Positions 52,041-60,446 of a DNA stretch of 64,000 nucleotides are shown here, piece after piece. The notes beneath the pieces are model-generated. The model was not told the origin of the DNA. It did not search any database and saw only the letters and a program-made list of their open reading frames with translations. How positions within the stretch are numbered: position 1 is the stretch's first letter; the number at the start of each line of letters is the position of its first letter. The position numbers and the translations under genes were made by a program. Source of the stretch: Kitasatospora aureofaciens (GTDB lineage Bacteria; Actinomycetota; Actinomycetes; Streptomycetales; Streptomycetaceae); assembly GCF_001188955.3 (NCBI RefSeq), contig NZ_JPRF03000021.1, forward strand, positions 496,001 through 560,000, read 5' to 3'.

Positions 52041-52238
52041 GTGTCCGACGCCGGGGTTCGACCCCTCTACACCGGCCTCGACCGCGCCGGCCTCCACACC
52101 CTCACCGACGACGACCACCAAGCCGTCCGCGACCTCACCCACCACTTCGACCCCACCACGCTGCGCCAGGTCATGAGCTGGCTCGAGCGCACCCGCACCG
52201 CAGTGCTCGCGTTGGGCCCGTGCGATGTCGCTGCCTAA
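52041..52238 (+). CDS. 65-aa hypothetical
   Basis: GTG; DDDHQAVRDLTHHFDPTTLR QVMSWLERTR is a plausible amphipathic helical protein. No clear ribosome site, no family. Could be a fragment. The following stretch 52239-52499 contains only ambiguous minus-strand sequence. Confidence 0.35.
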   Translation: MSDAGVRPLYTGLDRAGLHTLTDDDHQAVRDLTHHFDPTTLRQVMSWLERTRTAVLALGPCDVAA

Positions 52239-52499
52239 GGCGCCAGCGCGCAGGAGGGGCCAGGCGGTGGTGATCTTCTGCTGTATCTCGGCGGCCAGGC
52301 CGGTGTGGTCGTAGCCCCACCAGGAGGCGAGGAGGAACTCGCCGGGCCAGGGGGCGCGGCGCCAGTCGTGGCTGGCGTCCATGCTGATGAGCGAGGCGAG
52401 GAACTGGAAGCGGGCGCTCGCGGCCTCCGGAGGTGGCGGCGACGGCATGGTCTGCCTGACCGCCGCCGCGCTCAAGGATGCGGCGGCGGTGAAGGGGTC

Positions 52500-52620
52500 G
52501 GTGGTCAGCAAGACCCACGCCACCCCCCTCGTGTGCAGCCCCCGCAAGACCGGCAAGACCACCATCAAGACTCTCTACGCGGTGACAAGCCTGGCCGCCG
52601 AGACGGCCATCGCGGCCCAG
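52500..52620 (+). pseudogene. ISAs1-type transposase fragment
   Basis: KTGKTTIKTLYAVTSLAAE resembles the motif KTTTETVYAITSL found just before the C-terminal Glu region in ISAs1/IS4-type transposases. About 30 residues only. Confidence 0.4.
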
Positions 52621-52832
52621 CGAGCGCTCGAATTAGGCCCCGAAAAGGCGGTCATCGGAAAATTGGACATATCGAGCGGATGTTAAAAGCCTTCATGGGG
52701 AGGGTACTTGGCACGGCGTGTACTTCGCCGGTCCGGTCTTGGGCCGGTTGCCTGCCTGCTGCCGGCCCATGCGGTGGAGCAGACATTTCCGTGTGCGGGA
52801 CAAGAGCGCCCCCACCTACCTCAGGGAGTGTC

Positions 52833-54518
52833 ATGTTCACCCTTCCATCGCGTTCGCCGCTGCTGCCTGCCCAGGTGCGTCGCTCCGGGTTGAATGCCGC
52901 GTTCGCGGCAGGGACCGCCATTCCCGTGGGTGACACACCGGAGGGAGTCGCCCTCACCCCCGATGCGGCCCGTGCGTATGTGGCCAACCGGGGCTCGAAT
53001 ACGGTGAGCGTGATCGACACCGCCACCGACACCGTCACCGCCACCATCGCCGCGGGGGCCGGTCCCACCTTCGTGGCGATCAGTCCGGACGGCACCCGGG
53101 CGTATGTGACCGTCTACGACGACGGTCTCGTCAGCGTGATCGACACCGTCTCCAACGCCATCGTCACGGACATCCCCGTAGGGGCGGGAGCGACGGTCGT
53201 AGCGCTCACCCCGGACGGCGCCCGCGCCTACGTGACACGGCAGACCACGAACACGGTGAGCGTGATCGACACCGCCACCAACACCGTCACTGCCACCATC
53301 ACCGTCGGGGACGGCCCGACCGGCCTGGTCATTACCCAGGACGGGACTCGCGCCTACGTCGCGTGTCTCGCCTCGAATACCGTCAGCGTGATCGACACCG
53401 CCACCAACACCGTCACCGCCACGATCACCGTCGGTCCCGTCCCCATCCTGCTGGGGCTTACCCCCGACGGGGCTCACCTCTACGTCACCAATGTCGGCAA
53501 CTCCACGGTGAGCGTGATCGACACCGCAACGAACACGGTCACTGCCGTCGTCGGTGTCAGCGCCCAGCCGCGCTTCGTGGCAGTGAGCCCGGACGGCTCC
53601 CACGCGTACGTGGCGAACTCCGGCCCGGGCACGGTGAGTGTGATCGACACCGCCACCAACACCGTCGTCGAGAACAGCGGCGTGGGAGGCGGCCCCACCG
53701 CTATCGCGGTCTTCCCCGACGGTACGCACGCCTACGTGACCAACGCGCCTGCAAATAGCGTCAGCGATATGGCGACGACCGTGATCCCCGGCCACGGGTC
53801 CACGGGAGGGCAGACCACCGTGACTCTCACCGGCCACAACCTGGCCAACGCCACCGCCGTGCACTTCGGTACCGCCCAGGCAGTTATCACCGCCAACACA
53901 ACGACATCGATGACCGTCCTCACCCCCGCCGGATCCGGTGCCGTCCCCGTGACGGTCACCACCCCGGGCGGCACCGGCACCCTCGGATCCTTCTACTACA
54001 CACCGGTCCCCGCCCTCACCGACATCAGCCCCGTCGCGGGCCCCGTCGCAGGCAGCGACCAGGAGATCGTCATCACTGGCCGCAACCTCGCCGGAGCCAT
54101 CGACGTGTACTTCGGCCCCACCCGAGCCGTCATCCAAACCGTCTCCGACACCCAGATCACGGTCAGGGCCGCCGGTGCCCCGGCGCCGGGCGGTGTCGCC
54201 GTCACCGTGACCACCCCCGGCGGGAGCACCGACGGGCTGTCCTACACCTACGTTGACCCGCCCACCGAAACCGGCGTCAGCCCCAACGCCGGACCGACCG
54301 CCGGCGGCACCCAGGTGACCATCACCGGCACCGGCCTCGCATCCACCGACCAGGTCACCTTCAACGGCATCCGGGCACCGTTCGAGGTCGTCTCCGACAC
54401 CACCCTGACCGCCACCGCCCCGCCCAGCGGAGCCGACGGCACCGTCGACGTCATCATCACGGGCCCCGGCGGCAGCTCTGCCGGAACGTTCACCTATACC
54501 GCCGATCCCAACATCTGA
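52833..54518 (+). CDS. YVTN beta-propeller plus three IPT/TIG domains
   Basis: 561 aa, ATG with AGGGAG 4 bases upstream. Residues about 20-310 carry seven YVTN-type blades, each with a variant of AYVANRGSNTVSVIDTATDT V; the seventh is degenerate and runs into the first TIG domain. Three IPT/TIG immunoglobulin-like domains follow (about 315-395, 396-478, 479-561; e.g. SPNAGPTAGGTQVTITGTGL). No signal peptide, sortase motif or TM segment is visible. A paralog with the same architecture lies inverted at 60447-62150. Probable binding or structural protein; site of action unknown. Confidence 0.85.
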   Translation: MFTLPSRSPLLPAQVRRSGLNAAFAAGTAIPVGDTPEGVALTPDAARAYVANRGSNTVSVIDTATDTVTATIAAGAGPTFVAISPDGTRAYVTVYDDGLVSVIDTVSNAIVTDIPVGAGATVVALTPDGARAYVTRQTTNTVSVIDTATNTVTATITVGDGPTGLVITQDGTRAYVACLASNTVSVIDTATNTVTATITVGPVPILLGLTPDGAHLYVTNVGNSTVSVIDTATNTVTAVVGVSAQPRFVAVSPDGSHAYVANSGPGTVSVIDTATNTVVENSGVGGGPTAIAVFPDGTHAYVTNAPANSVSDMATTVIPGHGSTGGQTTVTLTGHNLANATAVHFGTAQAVITANTTTSMTVLTPAGSGAVPVTVTTPGGTGTLGSFYYTPVPALTDISPVAGPVAGSDQEIVITGRNLAGAIDVYFGPTRAVIQTVSDTQITVRAAGAPAPGGVAVTVTTPGGSTDGLSYTYVDPPTETGVSPNAGPTAGGTQVTITGTGLASTDQVTFNGIRAPFEVVSDTTLTATAPPSGADGTVDVIITGPGGSSAGTFTYTADPNI

Positions 54519-54579
54519 CCTCACGTCCGTAGGCTCCCGAGCCGCCTCGCCACCGCTCGCAACGCGAGGGCCGGGCACC

Positions 54580-54995
54580 GTGGCCCGCTGCGAGGTCGAG
54601 GCGGGCGGGCCAGGACAGCAGCTCCGCGACACCGTCATAAGCGGTGGTGCCCGTCCGGAAGACGGACTGCTGCGCCCCCGGGCGGCGTCGAACACCGTGA
54701 TCCGGCAGGCGCTCGGCGATCTCGCGCTGCACGGCCTGGTCGCCTCCGACGGCAACACCCGGGACCGGCATAAGACCTGGCGGCTCGAAGGCTCTGCCGG
54801 GCTGGAGGCGGCCGGGCAGGTGCTCGGCCTGCCCCGCCCGGAGATGGGCGGCACGGCTCGGGGCGCCGGCCGTTCTGGTGCCCAGCACGCGATGGCGGTC
54901 AACGAGACGATCGCCGCGTTCGTCCTCGGCGGCAGCGCGCCCGGGGCCGCGGGCGGGGTGGGCACCGTGCGGTCCTGGCGGATCTTTTCGGGGGC
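54580..54995 (+). pseudogene. Replication-relaxation family, N-terminal (winged-helix) fragment
   Basis: NTVIRQALGDLALHGLVASD G, KTWRLEGSAGLEAAGQVLGL P and HAMAVNETIAAFVLGG are typical of the N-terminal part of this family, from a subtype slightly different from that at 20.6-21.3 kb. It ends near VGTVRSW. Confidence 0.55.
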
Positions 54996-55236
54996 CGGAT
55001 GGTGCGCGTCACGGGCAATGGTTTGTGACACGCACCGGTTTGTCCTCCTGTCAGATCGGACGTCGGCGGCTGCCGCCTGGCCGCTCGTCGGTGTCCGGCT
55101 CGCCGCCCGTGCTCGCCGCCGTCCGGGCCGTCCAGGGCGTCGTGCTGCTCGCCGCCGTCCCCGTCCGGTGCGGTCGAGGACTGTCCCGCCCGCTGTCCCG
55201 CGGCAAACTCCGCGCGGCTGGGCGCCGGCCGGCGCA
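54996..55236. other. No recognisable gene
   Basis: Spacer between opposing remnants; perhaps decayed middle part of the transposase to the right. Confidence 0.3.
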
Positions 55237-55790
55237 TCACCGGTCCGAGCGGAGTCGGCCGAGGACCTGCACCGGCAGGTCGCCGAGCAGGTGGGCGATG
55301 CGCGGGGCGTCGTAGCCGGCGTCCATCACCACCAGGATCTCCGGATCGCCCGCCGTCCACTGTTCTGCCTCCATTAACCGGCCTACGGTGTTGCGGAGTT
55401 GGGCGATGGTGACGGCGGCCAGGTCGGCGCTGGGCTCCAGCCGCACCGCATCCAGGACGGCGGTCCAAGAGGTGCGGCCAGTCTCCAGCGCGACGACGAA
55501 CGAGTACGGCCAGCCAGGGATCATCTGGTGCTTGGCGTCGCCGCGGCCATAGGTGTGGCAGAACGAGCGGTCCGGGCAGGTCCCGGCGCCCGGCCGCAGC
55601 CACGGGGAGACGTCCACCGCGAGCACCGGACGCCCGCCGACGGCCCGCGGCAGCGACAGGCCAGCCAGCGCGGTCCAGCAGCCGACTGGTGTCCAGGCGG
55701 CCCCGGTTCAGCGCGCCGTATAGAGCACCGTGCCCGCGCCGGTGCTCGGGCGCCAGCGCCAGGTCCACCAGCCACCACCGCGCCGAGCTG
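55237..55790 (-). pseudogene. Transposase N-terminal half (same family as 11500-11930)
   Basis: PEHRRGHGALYGALNRGRLD in one frame, then after a frameshift LAVDVSPWLRPGAGTCPDRS and IPGWPYSFVVALETGRTSWT and ILVVMDAGYDAPRIAHLL (Asp motif). A lost base at the end turns RSDRVMRRP into a stop. First two-thirds of the family only. Confidence 0.75.
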
Positions 55791-56229
55791 CCGGTGGCCG
55801 CGCTGTGGAAGGCGGCTGGCCGCGGTGGCCTGGAGCGCGGCTGCATTTTCTACTCAGACCGCGGCGCGGTGCCGCTGCGGTCGGGTTTTTGGGGAGTGTG
55901 TGCGGCGTTCTGGGTGCGTGGCCGGTGGTAGGGCTGTGCGTGGCCGGTGGTGCACGCGAGACGCTACGGCCGTCACGTGCTGCTCCATTACGGTGACGTA
56001 TCGTCAACCTTCTTGTGGCTGGCTCACTCCGACGGCTTACTGGTGGTGTCAATCCGGTGGGCCGCCCATCCTCTCCGGGGAGTGGACGTCGGCCCACCTG
56101 TGACGCGACTGTGCTTCCGGGCGGTTGGTGCCCGCTGGGCTCCCCTGGGGAAGGACGTGGTTCGCCATCCGGTGCCGCTGGTCGGCACCGGATGGTGCGG
56201 TGGCTCGCGCAACCTCTTGTGGAGGCGTC
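55791..56229. other. Promoter-side gap of the beta-helix gene, contains direct repeats
   Basis: No gene recognised. Holds the repeat pair at 55914-55951 and, from 55960 on, moderately AT-rich sequence suited to a promoter of the gene at 56230. Confidence 0.4.
55914..55951. repeat. 16-bp direct repeat, 22-bp period
   Basis: GTGCGTGGCCGGTGGT at 55914-55929 and 55936-55951. Could be an operator upstream of the secreted beta-helix gene. Confidence 0.55.
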
Positions 56230-56910
56230 ATGCCAACTGTCCGCACCTGGCGAGCCGTCCTCGGTGTCTGCGTCCTGGGCGTGGGCCTGGCCGCCGTCCC
56301 GGCCACCGCGCACGCCCAGACACCCGTCCTGTGCAGCGAGCGCGCTCTGGTGGCGGCGATCACCGCGGCGAACGCCGTCGGCGGGGACACCCTGGCGCTG
56401 ACGCCGGGCTGCACCTACACGCTCACCAGCGCCCACGGCGGCGGACCCGACGGACCGGTGGGGCTGCCGCCCGTCACCGCCCCGATCACCCTGCTGGGCC
56501 TGGGGAACACCATCGCCCGAGACCCGGGCGCGCCGCCCTTCCGGATCCTCCAGGTCGAGGGCGCCTCGAACGTGCCGGACACCCACGGCCAGCTCAGCAT
56601 GGCGGGGGTCACCATCCGCGGCGGCAGCGCGGTGACGCCCTATCCGGGCGGCGGGATCGCCAACCTGGGCGGCACGCTCTCCCTGGTCGCCAGTTCCGTG
56701 ACCGGCAACACCGCAGTCGCCGGGGGCGGGATCTACACCGACAACGGCGCGGTGTCGCTGACCACGAGCTCCGTCACCGGCAACAGCGCCACCGACAGCG
56801 GCGGTGGCATCTACGTCAACTCCGGCGGCGTGACGACGCTGGTCAGCACGATCAGCGGGAACACCCCGGACAACTGTGCCCCGTCAGGCAGCGTGCCCGG
56901 CTGCGGCTGA
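56230..56910 (+). CDS. Secreted right-handed beta-helix protein
   Basis: 226 aa, ATG with GGAGG 5-6 bases upstream. Signal peptide 1-29 (cleavage AHA-QT). Repeated GGGIxxxxG / SSVTGNTA units (SLVASSVTGNTAVAGGGIYT; LTTSSVTGNSATDSGGGIYV) form a parallel beta-helix of the Pmp/pectin-lyase type. ALVAAITAANAVGGDTLALT P at the start is the usual cap. No catalytic residues identified; presumably a surface or matrix protein. It is the only clearly secreted member of the TIG cluster. Confidence 0.85.
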   Translation: MPTVRTWRAVLGVCVLGVGLAAVPATAHAQTPVLCSERALVAAITAANAVGGDTLALTPGCTYTLTSAHGGGPDGPVGLPPVTAPITLLGLGNTIARDPGAPPFRILQVEGASNVPDTHGQLSMAGVTIRGGSAVTPYPGGGIANLGGTLSLVASSVTGNTAVAGGGIYTDNGAVSLTTSSVTGNSATDSGGGIYVNSGGVTTLVSTISGNTPDNCAPSGSVPGCG

Positions 56911-57038
56911 CGGCCCGGCCGACGCCCTCGGCCGCAGGCCCCCTCACGCGACATCCGTCGCCACCAGCGGCCAACACGACCATGCGGTCGCGGTTCGCCA
57001 TGCCCTCGCAACACCCATCCAACCAAGGAGGCAGCGCC

Positions 57039-57782
57039 ATGCCCATCTCTCCCAACCAGGGATCGACCGGAGGCGGAACCACCGTCACCATCACCGGCAC
57101 CAACCTCAGCGGTGCCACCGCCGTGCACTTCGGCTCCAAGCTCGGCACCATCACCGCCAACACGGCCACCTCGGTCACCGTCATCTCCCCGTCCGGCAAC
57201 GGCACGGTTCCGGTGACCGTGACCACCCCGGGCGGCACCAGCAACCCGCTGTCGTTCTACTACATCGGCGCGCCGTTCAAGGCCGGCATCAGCCCCACCT
57301 CCGGCGTGACGGCGGGCGGCAACACCGTCACCATCACCGGCACCGGGCTGTCCACCGCCACCGCCGTGCACTTCGGCAGCGCCTCCGCGACCCCGACCGT
57401 GGTCAGCGACGGCCAGCTGACCGTCACCGTGCCGGCGGGCACGGCGGCCGGGTCGGTTGGCGTCAGCGTCACCACCGCGGGCGGCACCAACAACGGCCTG
57501 TCCTACACCTACGTCGACGGGCCCACCATCGGGACCCCGGTCCCCGCGGCGGGGCCGACCTCCGGCGGCACCGCGGTGACCATCCCCGGCAGCGGGTTCA
57601 CCACCACCCAGTCGGTCACTTTCGGCGGCGCCCCGGCACCGTTCGATGTCGTCTCCGACACCGAGATCGCCGCGGTCACCCCGCCCGGAACCGCCGGCGC
57701 CGCCGACATCGTGGTCACCACCACCGGCGGCAGCGCCACCGGCACCGGCGCCTTCACCTACGTCGCCGGCCCCGGCATCTGA
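57039..57782 (+). CDS. Three-domain IPT/TIG repeat protein
   Basis: 247 aa from ATG (MPISPNQGSTGGG), chosen because AAGGAGG lies 7 bases upstream. The protein begins directly with the first TIG strand; there is no signal peptide. Domains about 1-80, 81-163, 164-247, each opening SPxxGxTxGGxxVTITG. Ends APGPGI-like (VAGPGI). Sits between the beta-helix gene and the six-domain TIG gene on the same strand. Confidence 0.85.
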   Translation: MPISPNQGSTGGGTTVTITGTNLSGATAVHFGSKLGTITANTATSVTVISPSGNGTVPVTVTTPGGTSNPLSFYYIGAPFKAGISPTSGVTAGGNTVTITGTGLSTATAVHFGSASATPTVVSDGQLTVTVPAGTAAGSVGVSVTTAGGTNNGLSYTYVDGPTIGTPVPAAGPTSGGTAVTIPGSGFTTTQSVTFGGAPAPFDVVSDTEIAAVTPPGTAGAADIVVTTTGGSATGTGAFTYVAGPGI

Positions 57783-57955
57783 CCGGGCGACCGGGCCGCT
57801 GACGTCCGGTCACCACAACGGCCCGTGAACCGCCGACCCGGTGGGGGGTGCTCCTTCCCCCGACCGGGTCGGCGTCCACCCGCGCCCACCCCCACCAGCC
57901 CCGGCCCGCAACCCGGGTCGGGCCAAGGCTCCGGCCGCTGCCGAAGGAGCACCTG

Positions 57956-59524
57956 TTGAACCACCCCGCCCCATCGCGCGCCTCGTCCGGCGCGCGGCCC
58001 CTGTCCGTGGCCACCCCCGTCGTCACTTCCGTCTCGCCGGCTTCGGGGCCCGCTGCGGGCGGCACCCGTGTCACGGTGACCGGCACTGCCTTCACCGGTG
58101 CGACCGCCGTGCGATTCGGCGCCATCACGGCGTCCTTCACCGTCGTCTCCGACACCCAGATCACCGCCACCGCACCCCCGGGGACCGGCACGGTGCAGGT
58201 GACCGTCACCACCCCCAGCGGCATCAGCACCCAGTTCGTCACCTACACCTACAGCACCACCTCCGGACCGACCCTCGCCTCCGTCGCCCCGAGTTCGGGT
58301 CCGGCGGCCGGGGGTACGACGGTCACCCTTACCGGCACCGGGTTCACGGGCGCGACCGCCGTGTTGTTCGGTACGACCGCGGCGGCCTCCTTCACCGTCG
58401 TCTCCGGCACGCAGATCACCGCGACGACACCCCCGGGGACGGGGACGGTCCAGGTCACGGTGGTCACCGGGAGCGGTACCAGCAACGGCGTCCCCTTCAC
58501 CTACACCACCGCCCCGCTCCCCACTCTCGCGTCGGTGGCCCCGAGTTCGGGTCCGGCGGCCGGGGGTACGACGGTCACCCTTACCGGCACCGGGTTCGCC
58601 ACCGCCACCGCCGTGCGCTTCGGCGCGCTGCCCGCGACCTCGTTCACCGTCGTCTCCGACAGCCACATCACCGCGGTGGCCCCCGCCGGGACCGGCACCG
58701 TGCAGGTCACCGTCACCACGGCGGGCGGCACCAGCAACGGGATCCCCTACGCCTACTCCGCGGCCCCCGTCCTGAGCGGTGTCAGCCCCAACCAGGGGCC
58801 CACATCCGGCGGGAACACCGTCACCCTCACCGGCACCGGGTTCACCGGAGCCACCGCGGTCGCCTTCGGCGCCGCGGCGGCCGCCTCTTTCACCGTCGTG
58901 TCCCCGACCCAGATCACCGCCGTGGCCCCCGCCGGATCCGCCGGTCCGGTCGGCGTCACCGTCACCACCCCGGGCGGCGCGAGCACCCTCGCCAGCGCCT
59001 ACTTCTACGTCGCCGCCCCGGTGCTCACCGGTGTCACCCCGGCCGCGGGCCCGCTGGTGGGCGGGAACACCGTCACCCTCACCGGCACCCACCTCGTCGA
59101 GGCCACCGCGGTGCGCTTCGCGTCCACCCCCGCCGGGGCGTTCACCGTGGTCTCGGACACCCAGATCACCGCGGTGGTCCCCGCCGGGTCCGCCGGTCCG
59201 GTCGGTGTCACCGTCACCACCGTCGGCGGCACCAGCGCCGCGGTCACCTACACCTACCTGGCCGCGCCCACCGTCACCGCGCTCAGCCCGAGCCAAGGTC
59301 CCGTCTCCGGCGGGAACAGCGTCACCCTCACCGGCACCGGCCTTGCTCAGACGAGCCAGGTGCTCTTCGGCGCGGTGCCCGCGGCGTTCACTGTCGTCTC
59401 CGACACCCACCTCGTCGCCGACGCCCCGCCCGGCCCCGCCGGTCCGGTCGGCGTCACCGTCACCACCCCCGGCGGCCCCAGCGCCGCGAACCCCTACACC
59501 CGACTCCCCGCGCCCGGTATCTGA
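57956..59524 (+). CDS. Six-domain IPT/TIG repeat protein
   Basis: 522 aa. Start set at TTG (LNHPAPSR) because AAGGAG lies 6 bases upstream and no better codon is near. After a Ser/Ala/Pro-rich 25-residue leader without a hydrophobic core come six TIG domains of 82-84 residues, each starting VSP/APSSGPxAGGTTVTLTG and containing TAVRFG and VVSDTQITA. Domains 2 and 3 share 60 identical bases (58286-58345, 58538-58597), so they are recent duplicates. Ends LPAPGI. Confidence 0.85.
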   Translation: MNHPAPSRASSGARPLSVATPVVTSVSPASGPAAGGTRVTVTGTAFTGATAVRFGAITASFTVVSDTQITATAPPGTGTVQVTVTTPSGISTQFVTYTYSTTSGPTLASVAPSSGPAAGGTTVTLTGTGFTGATAVLFGTTAAASFTVVSGTQITATTPPGTGTVQVTVVTGSGTSNGVPFTYTTAPLPTLASVAPSSGPAAGGTTVTLTGTGFATATAVRFGALPATSFTVVSDSHITAVAPAGTGTVQVTVTTAGGTSNGIPYAYSAAPVLSGVSPNQGPTSGGNTVTLTGTGFTGATAVAFGAAAAASFTVVSPTQITAVAPAGSAGPVGVTVTTPGGASTLASAYFYVAAPVLTGVTPAAGPLVGGNTVTLTGTHLVEATAVRFASTPAGAFTVVSDTQITAVVPAGSAGPVGVTVTTVGGTSAAVTYTYLAAPTVTALSPSQGPVSGGNSVTLTGTGLAQTSQVLFGAVPAAFTVVSDTHLVADAPPGPAGPVGVTVTTPGGPSAANPYTRLPAPGI

Positions 59525-59609
59525 CACCAGCCCCCTGCACCGGCAGCCCCCGGATGGCCGACCTACCGTCACCGCGCCCGGCGGGCCGGCCACTCACACC
59601 AGGAGCTTG

Positions 59610-59981
59610 TCCACGCCTGTCTCCCCGGACCAGGGTTCCACCGCCGCCGACACCGCGGCCCCACGGGCGCGCTACCTCTCACCGTCACTACCGGCGGCGG
59701 CCTCACCACCGGCACGGTCTCCTACATCTACCTCGACCCACCGGTCCTCAGCGGCCTGAGCACCACCACCGGCTCCGTCTTCGGCAAGAACACAATGTCA
59801 CCGGCCCGCACCTGGCCACCACGACCACTGCCGCCGTAGGCGGCATCCTCACCCGGTTCAGCGTCGGATCCGACACCACCGTGGCCATCGACATCCCCGC
59901 CCCACCACGGGCCCCGCCGACGTCACCATCACTACCGCCGCCGGCACCGCGACCCTCCCCGGCGCCTACACCTACACCTGA
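59610..59981 (+). pseudogene. Decayed IPT/TIG gene
   Basis: TIG pieces in shifting frames: VSPDQGSTA near 59615, LTVTTGGGLTTGTVSYIYLD PP near 59690, and DVTITTAAGTATLPGAYTYT with a stop at about 59980. A former small member of the cluster ruined by frameshifts. Confidence 0.65.
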
Positions 59982-60446
59982 CCGCGAGCAGGGGGACGGC
60001 ACTGCTCCCCTGCGCCTGACTGAGACCAACCGCAGACCGGGCCGGGCCCCTCACCACAGGGAGCCCGGCCCCCGCGCGCCCTGGTGGTGGGGGCGGTGGC
60101 CCAGCAGATCGTGGACACCTGGCGCCGGCGTCGTCACGTCAGCCGGCGCAGCGCAGGCGGTCCAGCCCGGAGGAGTGGCGGCCTGCCCAACGGTCGGGGC
60201 CGAGAGAACGAGATCCGGCCCTCCGGGGGAATCTCGGCCGTCGCGCCGTCGCGCCGTCGCGCCGCCCCGCCGCCCCGCCGACGCCGGCGACCCAGCGAAG
60301 AACCGGCGCTGCCCATTCCTGCCACGCTCCTGCGGCCGGGACTGGCAGCCCGCCGATTCCGATACAGCCCACCGCGCTGGACGCTTCGACGGGTCAGGGC
60401 CCCGGCGATTCCCAGCCGCTGCCCCCGGGCCGTTGCGCCGGGGTCC
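59982..60446. other. Intergenic; holds leader-repeat copy 1
   Basis: No gene. Contains the roughly 200-base repeat described at 60160-60370, located just past the 3' end of the minus-strand YVTN/TIG gene. Confidence 0.4.
60160..60370. repeat. ~200-bp structured repeat, copy 1
   Basis: Direct repeat of 62177-62388 with indels. Shared blocks include GAGAGAACGAGATCC (60202-60216; 62241-62255) and CGCCGATTCC (60351-60360; 62356-62365). Both copies can fold a stem GAGAT..ATCTC around a C/G-rich core. Confidence 0.7.

Noticed and set aside
52821..55031. A 736-codon antisense frame with repeated units
   Set aside because: The repetition mirrors YVTN and TIG repeats of the plus-strand gene; Gly/Asp-rich, not protein-like.
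58286..58597. Possible CRISPR-like direct repeats
   Set aside because: They are coding repeats in successive TIG domains, with no spacer structure and no cas genes.
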